DNA of 37,144 bases from Bacteroidaceae bacterium (GTDB lineage Bacteria > Bacteroidota > Bacteroidia > Bacteroidales > Bacteroidaceae), in NCBI GenBank assembly GCA_017558175.1, contig JAFYWH010000076.1, positions 1 to 37,144 of the forward strand. Reading direction: 5' to 3'. Shown piece by piece: positions 22,472-29,070 of this stretch. A model generated the notes under the pieces. That model was given only the letters and a program-made list of their open reading frames with translations. It searched no databases and was not told where the DNA came from. How positions within the stretch are numbered: the first letter of the stretch is position 1; every line of letters begins with the position of its first letter. The position numbers were made by a program, and so were the translations under genes.

Positions 22472-23740
22472 TTATTTCGATACCTGATGTTTATACTTAA
22501 AGATGATGGAGAAAAGCAAAGCCACTACCAGCATGTATCCGGCAAAGACGAACCAGGCATGGCTCCATCCCTCGACTTGCGGAAGGGGGCTCTTGAAGTC
22601 CACAAAGCGGTTCACCACCTGCTGGGCAAGAATGGTTCCGATGGTGGCTCCGAGTCCGTTGGTCATCATCATGAAAAGTCCCTGCGCACTGGAGCGGATG
22701 GACATGTCGGTTTCCTGATTGACAAACAAGGAGCCCGAAATGTTGAAGAAATCGAACGCCACGCCATACACCAGCATGGAGAGCACGAACATCCATACGC
22801 CATCGCCCGGGTTACCCCATCCAAAGAGGGCGAATCTCAGCACCCAACAGAGCATGGCTATCAGCATTACCCGCTTGATGCCCCATCGCTTCAAGGCAAA
22901 CGGGATGAGAAGGATGCACAAGGTTTCCGATGCTTGCGAGAGCGAGATGAGCACGTTGGCATGCTTCACCCCGAAGGTATCGGCGTATTCAGGGATGCCC
23001 GCAAAGCTATTCAGGAACGGATTGGCAAACCCGTTGGTAATCTGAAGCGCTACCCCCAAGAGCACCGAGAAAAGGAAGAACTGGGCCATCTTTCGTTGCT
23101 TGAAGAGGGAGAAGGCATCGAATCCCAAAATCTCCGTCCACTTCTTGCCCTGCTGGCGCTTGCATACCGGACACGATGGTAAGGTATAGGCATACACCGA
23201 GGCTACGATACCCAAACCGGCACTTAGGAAAAATTGCATGTAGCTACCTTGAAATCCGAGGACATCCGTAGCAATCATGGCACAGATAAAGCCCACCGTA
23301 CCAAACAATCGGATGGACGGGAAGCTTTCTACCGGATTCAGCTTGACACGCTCCAAGGCCGTATACGATACGGAATTGCTCAACGCCAACGTAGGCATAT
23401 AAAAGGCCACAGAGAGCGCATAGAGCATCAGGAGCAAAGGATATTCATTAGCTGGCGAGGCAATGGCATTCATGGCCACATAGCCCATACCGGCCTTAAA
23501 TAGCGCACTCAGGGCATGGCATCCCGCCAAGAGCTTCTGGGCAGGTATCCATCGGTCGGCCACCATCCCCATAAGGGCAGGCATGAAGAGCGCCACCACG
23601 CCTTGCATGGCATAGAAATAGCCTATCTTGTCGCCCATCCCGGTACTGAACAGATACGTACCCATGGAGATGAGATAAGCTCCCCACACGGCAAATTGCA
23701 GGAAGCTCATACCTATGAGACGGAATTTCATTTGGTTCAT
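22472..23740 (-). CDS. Nucleoside permease, MFS (NupG-like)
   Basis: 422 residues with about twelve hydrophobic segments throughout. The start MNQMKFRLIGMSFLQFAVWGAYLISMGTYL and the first MFS loop (ALMGMVADRWIPAQ, a G-x-x-x-D-R-type motif) are typical of the NupG/nucleoside-proton symporter group, and so is the VYGVAFDFFNISGSLFVNQETD stretch near residue 330. It would import nucleosides across the inner membrane. It begins two bases after the stop of the HpaII-like gene, so the two are almost certainly co-transcribed, giving a nucleic-acid-related cluster with the downstream nuclease and rRNA methyltransferase genes. Confidence 0.9.
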   Translation of the reverse strand: MNQMKFRLIGMSFLQFAVWGAYLISMGTYLFSTGMGDKIGYFYAMQGVVALFMPALMGMVADRWIPAQKLLAGCHALSALFKAGMGYVAMNAIASPANEYPLLLMLYALSVAFYMPTLALSNSVSYTALERVKLNPVESFPSIRLFGTVGFICAMIATDVLGFQGSYMQFFLSAGLGIVASVYAYTLPSCPVCKRQQGKKWTEILGFDAFSLFKQRKMAQFFLFSVLLGVALQITNGFANPFLNSFAGIPEYADTFGVKHANVLISLSQASETLCILLIPFALKRWGIKRVMLIAMLCWVLRFALFGWGNPGDGVWMFVLSMLVYGVAFDFFNISGSLFVNQETDMSIRSSAQGLFMMMTNGLGATIGTILAQQVVNRFVDFKSPLPQVEGWSHAWFVFAGYMLVVALLFSIIFKYKHQVSK

Positions 23741-23742
23741 AG

Positions 23743-24828
23743 TTATCGTTTCACCAACCCGATCTTAAGGTTCAGCTTGAAGTAATACACGCCATTTTCC
23801 TTTTCCAGATAGCCGTACTTGTCCTTTTCTGTCGGACCCTTCTCGAAACGGGTATTCTTATAGAGGAAGTCCGCAAAGGTCTGTCGGTCGGCCTTCTGGT
23901 AGCACACCATCTCGCCTTGGCCATCCACGAGCAAGAAACCGGCTACGGCAGAATCCGTGCCATTGTACATCTTGGCCGGACGCATACCGAGCGCCAATGC
24001 CAGGAGGAATTCCTTCATCTTGTGTTCATAATAGCGATGCTTGGTGATGAGTTCATCCTTAATCTTAAGCGGATTGAGAACCTTGATTTGTTCGACAAGC
24101 TCGTTTACACGGGTGATGCCTTCCAAGTGCATGGTGCGGCACATTTCGCCCAAAACGCGCGGGAAGTGCAGGTCAATCATGTGGAGGTTGCTACGGAATA
24201 CCTTGTCGGCTGCATCGTTGAACTTCAAGACACCACCCAGGCGTTCAATCATAAGCATGCGTCCCACCACATCGTCTTCTTCGCCAAAGCCATTGATCTT
24301 GTTCACGGTAGGAGTAGCAAATTTCACACCGGTCTGCTCGAACTTGAAGTTAGCGGTACGTCCTCCATCGAGCAACGGGAACATCGGGCTGAGCTTCGAA
24401 CGGACACAGAATCCCACGAGCGGAGTGTGCACGTTGTAGAAAGCCACGTAGAAGTCCGTACGGTCGTCGGTCTTGGCTTCGAGGTCGAAGATGGCTACCT
24501 CGTCGAGGAACTCCTCTACCCCGTCTGGCGAAGTCACATCCATCTCCTTGCTCTGCTTGATGGCGTCGAGCACGAGGCTTGCCACGGTGGCAAAATCCTC
24601 ACGCGGAACCATCTTATCCATGTTCTCGCCCACAATGTGGATGTTTTCGTCTTCTATGATGTATTGGCGTGTACCGTCGTGCTCCTCGCGTTGCACCATT
24701 GCTACCGGCCATGCCAGGTCTTCATTCTTGGTTGCATCCGGTGTACCGGCATACACATATCCGTCTGCCAAGAGACGGAAAAAAGCGTAAAGTTCGCTCC
24801 ATTCTCTTTTGGTTGCTTCAAATGCCAT
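23743..24828 (-). CDS. HpaII-family restriction endonuclease homologue (no neighbouring methylase)
   Basis: 361 residues, close to the length I recall for HpaII (about 358). Landmarks match that family from memory: KREWSELYAFFRLLADG at the N-terminus, then AFYNVHTPLVGFCVRSKLS..FPLLDGGRTANFKFE (residues about 129-165), TVNKINGFG, and the tail FLLVDGQGEMVCYQKADRQTFADFLYKNTRFEKG. In relatives I remember the G-F-S-I-K-S segment supplying the catalytic lysine; here it reads GFCVRS, with R143 at that place, so cutting may be lost. No DNA methylase lies within 10 kb. It leads a four-gene operon and has host-like base composition, unlike the RM cassette, and an intact frame. Confidence 0.75.
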   Translation of the reverse strand: MAFEATKREWSELYAFFRLLADGYVYAGTPDATKNEDLAWPVAMVQREEHDGTRQYIIEDENIHIVGENMDKMVPREDFATVASLVLDAIKQSKEMDVTSPDGVEEFLDEVAIFDLEAKTDDRTDFYVAFYNVHTPLVGFCVRSKLSPMFPLLDGGRTANFKFEQTGVKFATPTVNKINGFGEEDDVVGRMLMIERLGGVLKFNDAADKVFRSNLHMIDLHFPRVLGEMCRTMHLEGITRVNELVEQIKVLNPLKIKDELITKHRYYEHKMKEFLLALALGMRPAKMYNGTDSAVAGFLLVDGQGEMVCYQKADRQTFADFLYKNTRFEKGPTEKDKYGYLEKENGVYYFKLNLKIGLVKR

Positions 24829-24852
24829 AGTTCTTTCATTTATTTATTGTCG

Positions 24853-24860
24853 CAAAGATA
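24853..24860 (-). promoter_or_regulatory. -7 box for the HpaII-like operon
   Basis: Minus strand reads TATCTTTG (TAnnTTTG), 25 bases before the start codon at 24828. No clear -33 box; a type B repeat begins 16 bases upstream. Confidence 0.65.
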
Positions 24861-24875
24861 CAATTATTTTCTCAT

Positions 24876-24961
24876 TGTCATTCAGACCGAAGCGAAGAAT
24901 CTCGAAGACATCCACGTTTATGTTACCGAGATTTTTCGTCGCTATGCTCCTCTAAATGACA
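24876..24961. repeat. Type B repeat
   Basis: tgtcattcagaccgaagcg ... cgctatgctcctctaaatgaca, with GAATCTCG / CGAGATTTTTCG inside. It lies just upstream of the HpaII-like operon promoter. Confidence 0.8.
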
Positions 24962-25040
24962 TTAAGCGGAGTGTTTTCATGCAAAAAACCGAATAAAACC
25001 TTAAAAACATGTTAAGAAACATATTTTTTCACCCAAAATA

Positions 25041-25071
25041 TTTGAAGATTCGCCGAAAAGCCGTACCTTTG
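25041..25071 (+). promoter_or_regulatory. Promoter of candidate small RNA 1
   Basis: TTTG (25041-25044), 19 bases, TACCTTTG (25064-25071): an ideal Bacteroidetes -33/-7 pair. Confidence 0.8.
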
Positions 25072-25076
25072 CATCG

Positions 25077-25141
25077 TGTTTTTCATAGTATTAGATTTAA
25101 GGTTAACAAAGGTTGGAGCAAAGCGTTGCTCCTTTTTTTTT
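25077..25141 (+). ncRNA. Candidate small RNA 1 of a tandem pair
   Basis: A short transcription unit of about 64 nt: a consensus promoter at 25041-25071, then gtttttcatagtattaga...ggttaacaaagg, then an intrinsic terminator (ggagcaa 25115-25121, loop agcg, ttgctcc 25126-25132, nine T at 25133-25141). There is no start codon or ORF of note. The copy at 25269-25331 repeats promoter, body and terminator with few changes, and a shorter relative of the body occurs at 35310. Multi-copy small-RNA families are known in Bacteroides; whether this belongs to one I cannot tell. Confidence 0.7.
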
Positions 25142-25232
25142 GTACATACCTCAGGTGTCGTGATTTCTTACCCTTAACAAATCCATCAAACTCTAAAAAT
25201 ATGTTATATAACACAATTTTTCACCCAAAATA

Positions 25233-25263
25233 TTTGCAGATTCGCCAAAAAGCCGTACCTTTG
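25233..25263 (+). promoter_or_regulatory. Promoter of candidate small RNA 2
   Basis: TTTG (25233-25236), 19 bases, TACCTTTG (25256-25263), identical in spacing to the first copy. Confidence 0.8.
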
Positions 25264-25268
25264 CACTG

Positions 25269-25331
25269 TGTTTTTCATAGTATTAGATTTAAGGTTAACA
25301 AAGGTTGGAGCAAGGCGTTGCTCCTTTTTTT
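25269..25331 (+). ncRNA. Candidate small RNA 2 of a tandem pair
   Basis: Second copy, offset by 192 bases. The body gtttttcatagtattaga...ggttaacaaaggtt is the same as copy 1; the terminator stem is ggagcaa (25307-25313), loop ggcg, ttgctcc (25318-25324), seven T. The loop change (agcg to ggcg) and a changed start (actgtg for atcgtg) are the main differences. The Hsp20 gene starts 135 bases downstream; I see no gene in 25332-25465, only a small inverted repeat gttgatacatcaac near 25384. Confidence 0.7.
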
Positions 25332-25465
25332 ATGCCCATACGTTTCTTTAACTTTCTGAAACCAACTTTCACCCCTTCTTTTTGTTGATACATCAACCCG
25401 ATTGGGGACTATCCTCCCGACTCGGGTCAACTGATTGTATAACTAAACATAGGAGATTTATTAGT

Positions 25466-25930
25466 ATGTTACCAATGAGAAGGTACCACCAAAGCTGGTT
25501 GCCGGCCATGTTCGATGATTTTTTCGACAATGACTGGATGAAGAAGGCCAATGCCACCGCCCCGGCCATCAATGTCATCGAGACCGAAACCGAATACAAA
25601 GTAGAAGTTGCTGCCCCCGGCATGAACAAGGAGGACTTCAACGTGCATGTGGATGAGAACGGGAACCTCGTCATCGCCATGGAAAAGAAGTGCGAATGCA
25701 AGGAAAAGGAAGAATGTAAGGAAAAGGAATGCAAGGAAAAGGACAAGAAGAGCCGATACTTGCGACGCGAGTTCTCGTACACCAAGTTCCAACAGACCCT
25801 CCTCCTTCCGGAAGATGTGGTGAAGGATACCATCCAGGCATCCATGAACGACGGGGTACTCAGCATCGAACTCCCACGCAAGGCACCTAACCCGAAAGAC
25901 AAGATTACGAAGGTGATTGAAATCAAGTAA
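25466..25930 (+). CDS. Small heat-shock protein (Hsp20) with Cys/Lys/Glu-rich insert
   Basis: 154 residues from ATG 25466, preceded by aggaga at 25451-25456; an in-frame ATG at 25382 adds 28 residues unlike the family. The alpha-crystallin domain runs from about residue 33 (APAINVIETETEYKVEVAAPGMNKEDFNV) to the conserved end VLSIELPRK (131-139). The strand-joining loop at 74-95 is expanded into KKCECKEKEECKEKECKEKDKK, holding four cysteines (76, 78, 84, 89) made of near-repeats of tgcaaggaaaaggaa. The chaperone holds unfolded proteins in oligomers. The loop could bind metal or form disulfides; this is inference. Confidence 0.9.
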   Translation: MLPMRRYHQSWLPAMFDDFFDNDWMKKANATAPAINVIETETEYKVEVAAPGMNKEDFNVHVDENGNLVIAMEKKCECKEKEECKEKECKEKDKKSRYLRREFSYTKFQQTLLLPEDVVKDTIQASMNDGVLSIELPRKAPNPKDKITKVIEIK

Positions 25931-25940
25931 TTGGTTTAGC

Positions 25941-26016
25941 TTGTACTGAAATAAGTTGACTCATACGGTAAATTTAAACAATTAAGCTTCGATATGAGTC
26001 AACCTATTCAGTACAA
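25941..26016. repeat. MITE-like element with 24-25-base inverted ends
   Basis: Left end 25941-25965 (ttgtactgaa..gttgactcata) and right end 25993-26016 are reverse complements apart from one mismatch and one indel, around a 27-base AT-rich middle. It looks like the joined ends of a lost insertion sequence. The right end contains the ATG of the following small ORF. Confidence 0.65.
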
Positions 26017-26155
26017 GACAACAAGCATAATTAACAACAAAAATAAAATCTTAGAACAAAGAAGAACATCTGGGGAAAAGAACCTCAACATCCTCATCAC
26101 CATACTCACCGCCATTACCACTATCTTCGGTGTGACCTCGTGCATAGGCATTTAG
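25994..26155 (+). pseudogene. Degenerate second smalltalk copy, fused to a MITE-like end
   Basis: The last 24 codons (NLNILITILTAITTIFGVTSCIGI) closely match the smalltalk peptide at 14973 (ILNIVITVLTAIATTFGVTSCIGM). Upstream, codon-by-codon alignment continues (SGEK against FWSK) but the equivalent of the original ATG is altered to ttag. The frame remains open to an ATG at 25994 in the inverted repeat, which would give a 53-residue protein beginning MSQPIQYKTTS. Either a decayed copy or a new N-terminus has been acquired; I favour decay because the conserved aromatic residues (F, W) are lost. There is no HU gene beside it. Confidence 0.6.
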
Positions 26156-26193
26156 GCTAAGAGTATCTAAAGAAACTTAAAATTGGCAGAGTT

Positions 26194-26225
26194 TTTGGCC
26201 ATCACGTTATTTTTTCGTAATTTAG
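26194..26225 (+). promoter_or_regulatory. Promoter of the hexosaminidase gene
   Basis: TTTG (26194-26197), 20 bases, TAATTTAG (26218-26225), one mismatch from TAnnTTTG, leaving a leader of about 35 bases. Confidence 0.6.
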
Positions 26226-26268
26226 CACCCAATAATATTCTTTAATCAAAATTATTAACATAATCTAC

Positions 26269-28608
26269 ATGAAGAAAACTTTAAGAATGGTGTGCATGGC
26301 TTTGGCTTTGGGCTTCATGACATCGTGCGGTACACAATCCGTTTCTGACAAGGTGTACAATCAGGGCATCAACCTGATCCCGACACCGGTATCTCTCACG
26401 CAACAGGAAGGCAAGTTCGAACTTACTTCAAGTGCAAGCTTCAAGGCTGCTACTCCGGAAGCAAAGAGCGTGGCCGAATTCTTTGCCAACAAGTTGAAGA
26501 CTTCTACTGGCTTTAACCTCGCTATCAGCGAAACAAGCGGTAACATCGCTATCAACGTAGACGAGGCTCTCGAGATGAACGCCGAAGGCTACAAGCTCGT
26601 GGTAACTGCTTCTGGCATCGAAATCACTTCCAAGACTGCTGCAGGTGCATTCTACGGTATGCAGACCGTGCTCCAGCTCCTCCCGGCTGAAGTGGAAAGC
26701 AAGAGCGTAGTGAAGACTGACTGGACACTTCCTTGCGTAACCATCGAAGATGCTCCACGTTTCGCTTACCGCGGTATGATGCTCGACCCATGCCGTCACT
26801 TCATCACTGTAGAAGAAATCAAGCGTCAGATCGACGTATTGGCCATGTTGAAGATCAACCGCCTCCACTGGCACTTGACTGAAGACCAGGGCTGGCGTAT
26901 CGAAATCAAGAAGTACCCTAAGTTGACTGAAATCGGTGCTACACGTACTGAAGGCGAAGGTACTACTCACGAAGGTTTCTATACTCAGGAACAAGCTAAG
27001 GAAATCGTAGCATACGCTGCCGAACGCCACATCACCGTGGTTCCTGAACTCGAAACTCCGGGTCACGAACTCGCCGCTATCGCTGCTTATCCTCACCTTT
27101 CTTGTACTGGCGAAGAAGTTACTCCGCGTATCATCTGGGGTGTAGAAGACCTCGTGATGTGTCCGGGTAAGGGCGAAATGTTCAACTTCCTCGAAGATGT
27201 AGTGAAGGAATTGGTGGAAATCTTCCCAAGCGAATACTACCACATCGGTGGTGACGAATGTCCGAAGGGTAGCTGGAAGAAGTGTCCGGATTGCCAGTCT
27301 TTGATCCGCAAGGAAAAGTTGCAGGCTAAGGACGGCCACTCGGCTGAAGAACGCCTCCAGAGCTACGTAATCGGCAAGATGGAAACTATGCTCGCTAAGT
27401 ATGGCAAGAAGATCATCGGTTGGGACGAAATCCTCGAAGGTGGTTTGAGCCCAGACGCAACCGTAATGTCATGGCGCGGTGAAGAAGGCGGTATCGCTTC
27501 TGCTCTCCAGTCGCACGACGTAATCATGACTCCTGGCGGTAACGGTATGTACATCGACCACTACCAGGGTGACCCGAAGATTGAACCAGTTGCTATCGGC
27601 GGTTACACTACTCTTGAAAAGACATACAGCTACAACCCGGTACCTGATACATTGGTTGCTATGGGCAAGGCTCACCACGTACTCGGTGTACAGGTGAACG
27701 TTTGGGCTGAATACCTTTACGACATCAAGATTCGCGAATACCGCACATACCCACGTACCGTGGCTTTGGCAGAAATCGCATGGACTCCGTTGGATAGAAA
27801 GGACTACAAGGACTTCGAACGCCGCATGAACAATGCATACGTTCGTTTGGACGGTCACGGTGTACACTACCACATCCCACAACCGGAACAGCCTAACGGT
27901 TCTTGCAACTTCGTGGCATTTACAGACGAAGTGACTATTCCGTTCAAGACTTCTCGTCCTATCGACATGGTTTACACTATCGATGGTACTGAACCTACTC
28001 CGGCATCGACTAAGTACACTGAACCGTTGAAGTTCACTGAAACTACTACTTTGAAGATTGCTTCTGTATTGCCTTCAGGCAAGATGAGCCCTATCCGTAC
28101 CATCACCGTAGAAAAGCAGGAATTGTCTCCGGCTAAGGAAGTGGCTGAAAAGAAGAACGGCTTGCAGATGAAGATGGCTTACGGCACATACTTGAACTCT
28201 GCTGAACTCGCTAAGGCAACAGACTGGAAGGAACTCACTATCGAAAAGCTCCGCGACATCCGTAGCCAGGAACCTACATGGGAAAACATGCGTGGCGTGA
28301 AGTACTATGGTGCTATCGCTACTGGTTATGTAGAAATTCCGGAAGATGGCGTTTACTACTTCTCTTCTAACAACGACGAAGTTTGGATTGACGGCAAGTT
28401 GCTCATCGACAACGGTGGTGAAGTGAAGCGCTTCTCTCGCAAGGATGCTTCTATGGCATTGGCTAAGGGCTTGCACGAATTGAAGGTGGTATTCTGTAGC
28501 CACATCATCGGCGGTTGGCCATCAGCTTGGGACGATGCTTCTATCAGCATCCGCAAGGCTGACGCAGAAAAGTTCACTCCAATCAAGGCAGAACAACTCT
28601 TTTATTAA
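26269..28608 (+). CDS. Beta-N-acetylhexosaminidase (GH20) lipoprotein
   Basis: 779 residues. A lipoprotein signal MKKTLRMVCMALALGFMTSCGT gives lipid attachment at Cys20. Residues about 35-155 are the GH20b domain (NLIPTPVSLTQQEGKFEL), about 160-500 the GH20 catalytic barrel (FAYRGMMLDPCRHFITVEEIKRQID, LHWHLTEDQGWRIEIKKYP), with the acid pair D329-E330 in HIGGDEC. Next is a chitobiase-like C-terminal domain (VYTIDGTEPTPAS) and a PA14-like sugar-binding beta domain (about 625-770). It should cleave terminal GlcNAc or GalNAc from mucin or glycan chains at the cell surface or periplasm. Codons are strongly biased (GAA, AAG, AAC, GCT), unlike most neighbours, suggesting high expression. A strong terminator follows. 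Confidence 0.95.
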   Translation: MKKTLRMVCMALALGFMTSCGTQSVSDKVYNQGINLIPTPVSLTQQEGKFELTSSASFKAATPEAKSVAEFFANKLKTSTGFNLAISETSGNIAINVDEALEMNAEGYKLVVTASGIEITSKTAAGAFYGMQTVLQLLPAEVESKSVVKTDWTLPCVTIEDAPRFAYRGMMLDPCRHFITVEEIKRQIDVLAMLKINRLHWHLTEDQGWRIEIKKYPKLTEIGATRTEGEGTTHEGFYTQEQAKEIVAYAAERHITVVPELETPGHELAAIAAYPHLSCTGEEVTPRIIWGVEDLVMCPGKGEMFNFLEDVVKELVEIFPSEYYHIGGDECPKGSWKKCPDCQSLIRKEKLQAKDGHSAEERLQSYVIGKMETMLAKYGKKIIGWDEILEGGLSPDATVMSWRGEEGGIASALQSHDVIMTPGGNGMYIDHYQGDPKIEPVAIGGYTTLEKTYSYNPVPDTLVAMGKAHHVLGVQVNVWAEYLYDIKIREYRTYPRTVALAEIAWTPLDRKDYKDFERRMNNAYVRLDGHGVHYHIPQPEQPNGSCNFVAFTDEVTIPFKTSRPIDMVYTIDGTEPTPASTKYTEPLKFTETTTLKIASVLPSGKMSPIRTITVEKQELSPAKEVAEKKNGLQMKMAYGTYLNSAELAKATDWKELTIEKLRDIRSQEPTWENMRGVKYYGAIATGYVEIPEDGVYYFSSNNDEVWIDGKLLIDNGGEVKRFSRKDASMALAKGLHELKVVFCSHIIGGWPSAWDDASISIRKADAEKFTPIKAEQLFY

Positions 28609-28637
28609 TGTATAGAGCTTGTTAAGGGCTATTCGGC

Positions 28638-28673
28638 AAGGCGGGGAACCGGTTTCGGTTCCTCGCCTTTTTT
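28638..28673 (+). terminator. Intrinsic terminator of the hexosaminidase gene
   Basis: A 14-bp stem aaggcggggaaccg (28638-28651) / cggttcctcgcctt (28656-28669), one G-T pair, loop gttt, then a T-run to 28673. Confidence 0.88.
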
Positions 28674-28700
28674 GTATGTGTTATTCATCCCCCTCCTCCT

Positions 28701-28869
28701 TGTCATTCAGACGACCGAAGGGCGAACGAAGCCTTCAGAGGAAAGACTAGATGTCTTTCCATGCTGAGTGAGGGGAGTTCAGTGCTCTGAACGACGGAGG
28801 GTGAAGAATCTCGGAAACATAAAGTGGGTGTACACGAGATCCTTCGTCGCTACGCTCCTCTGGATGACA
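28701..28869. repeat. Type B repeat with internal extra segment
   Basis: Ends tgtcattcagacgaccg and ctcctctggatgaca as in other type B copies, but 169 bases long: about 75 extra bases between 28735 and 28810 (agaggaaagactagatgtc...acgacggaggg, ends cited) separate the usual left and right parts. Confidence 0.7.
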
Positions 28870-28891
28870 ATTTGTGTAAACAAGTAACATC

Positions 28892-28979
28892 TCCCCTCTT
28901 GAGAGGGGGAAGGGGGTGTGTTAAAGAAAACACCAACTTAATGTGCCTCACACACCCCTAGCCCCTCTCTAGAGGGGAA
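28892..28979. repeat. Type A repeat
   Basis: tcccctcttgagaggggg ... cacacacccctagcccctc...tagaggggaa, 88 bases, upstream of the addA-like gene. Confidence 0.85.
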
Positions 28980-29070
28980 CCAATAAAATCCTTAAATTAA
29001 TGAAATTAATTGCATAATTCCCACCTTTATATTTCCTTTGTAAGAAAGAAGCGAAAACACACTAAAATCT

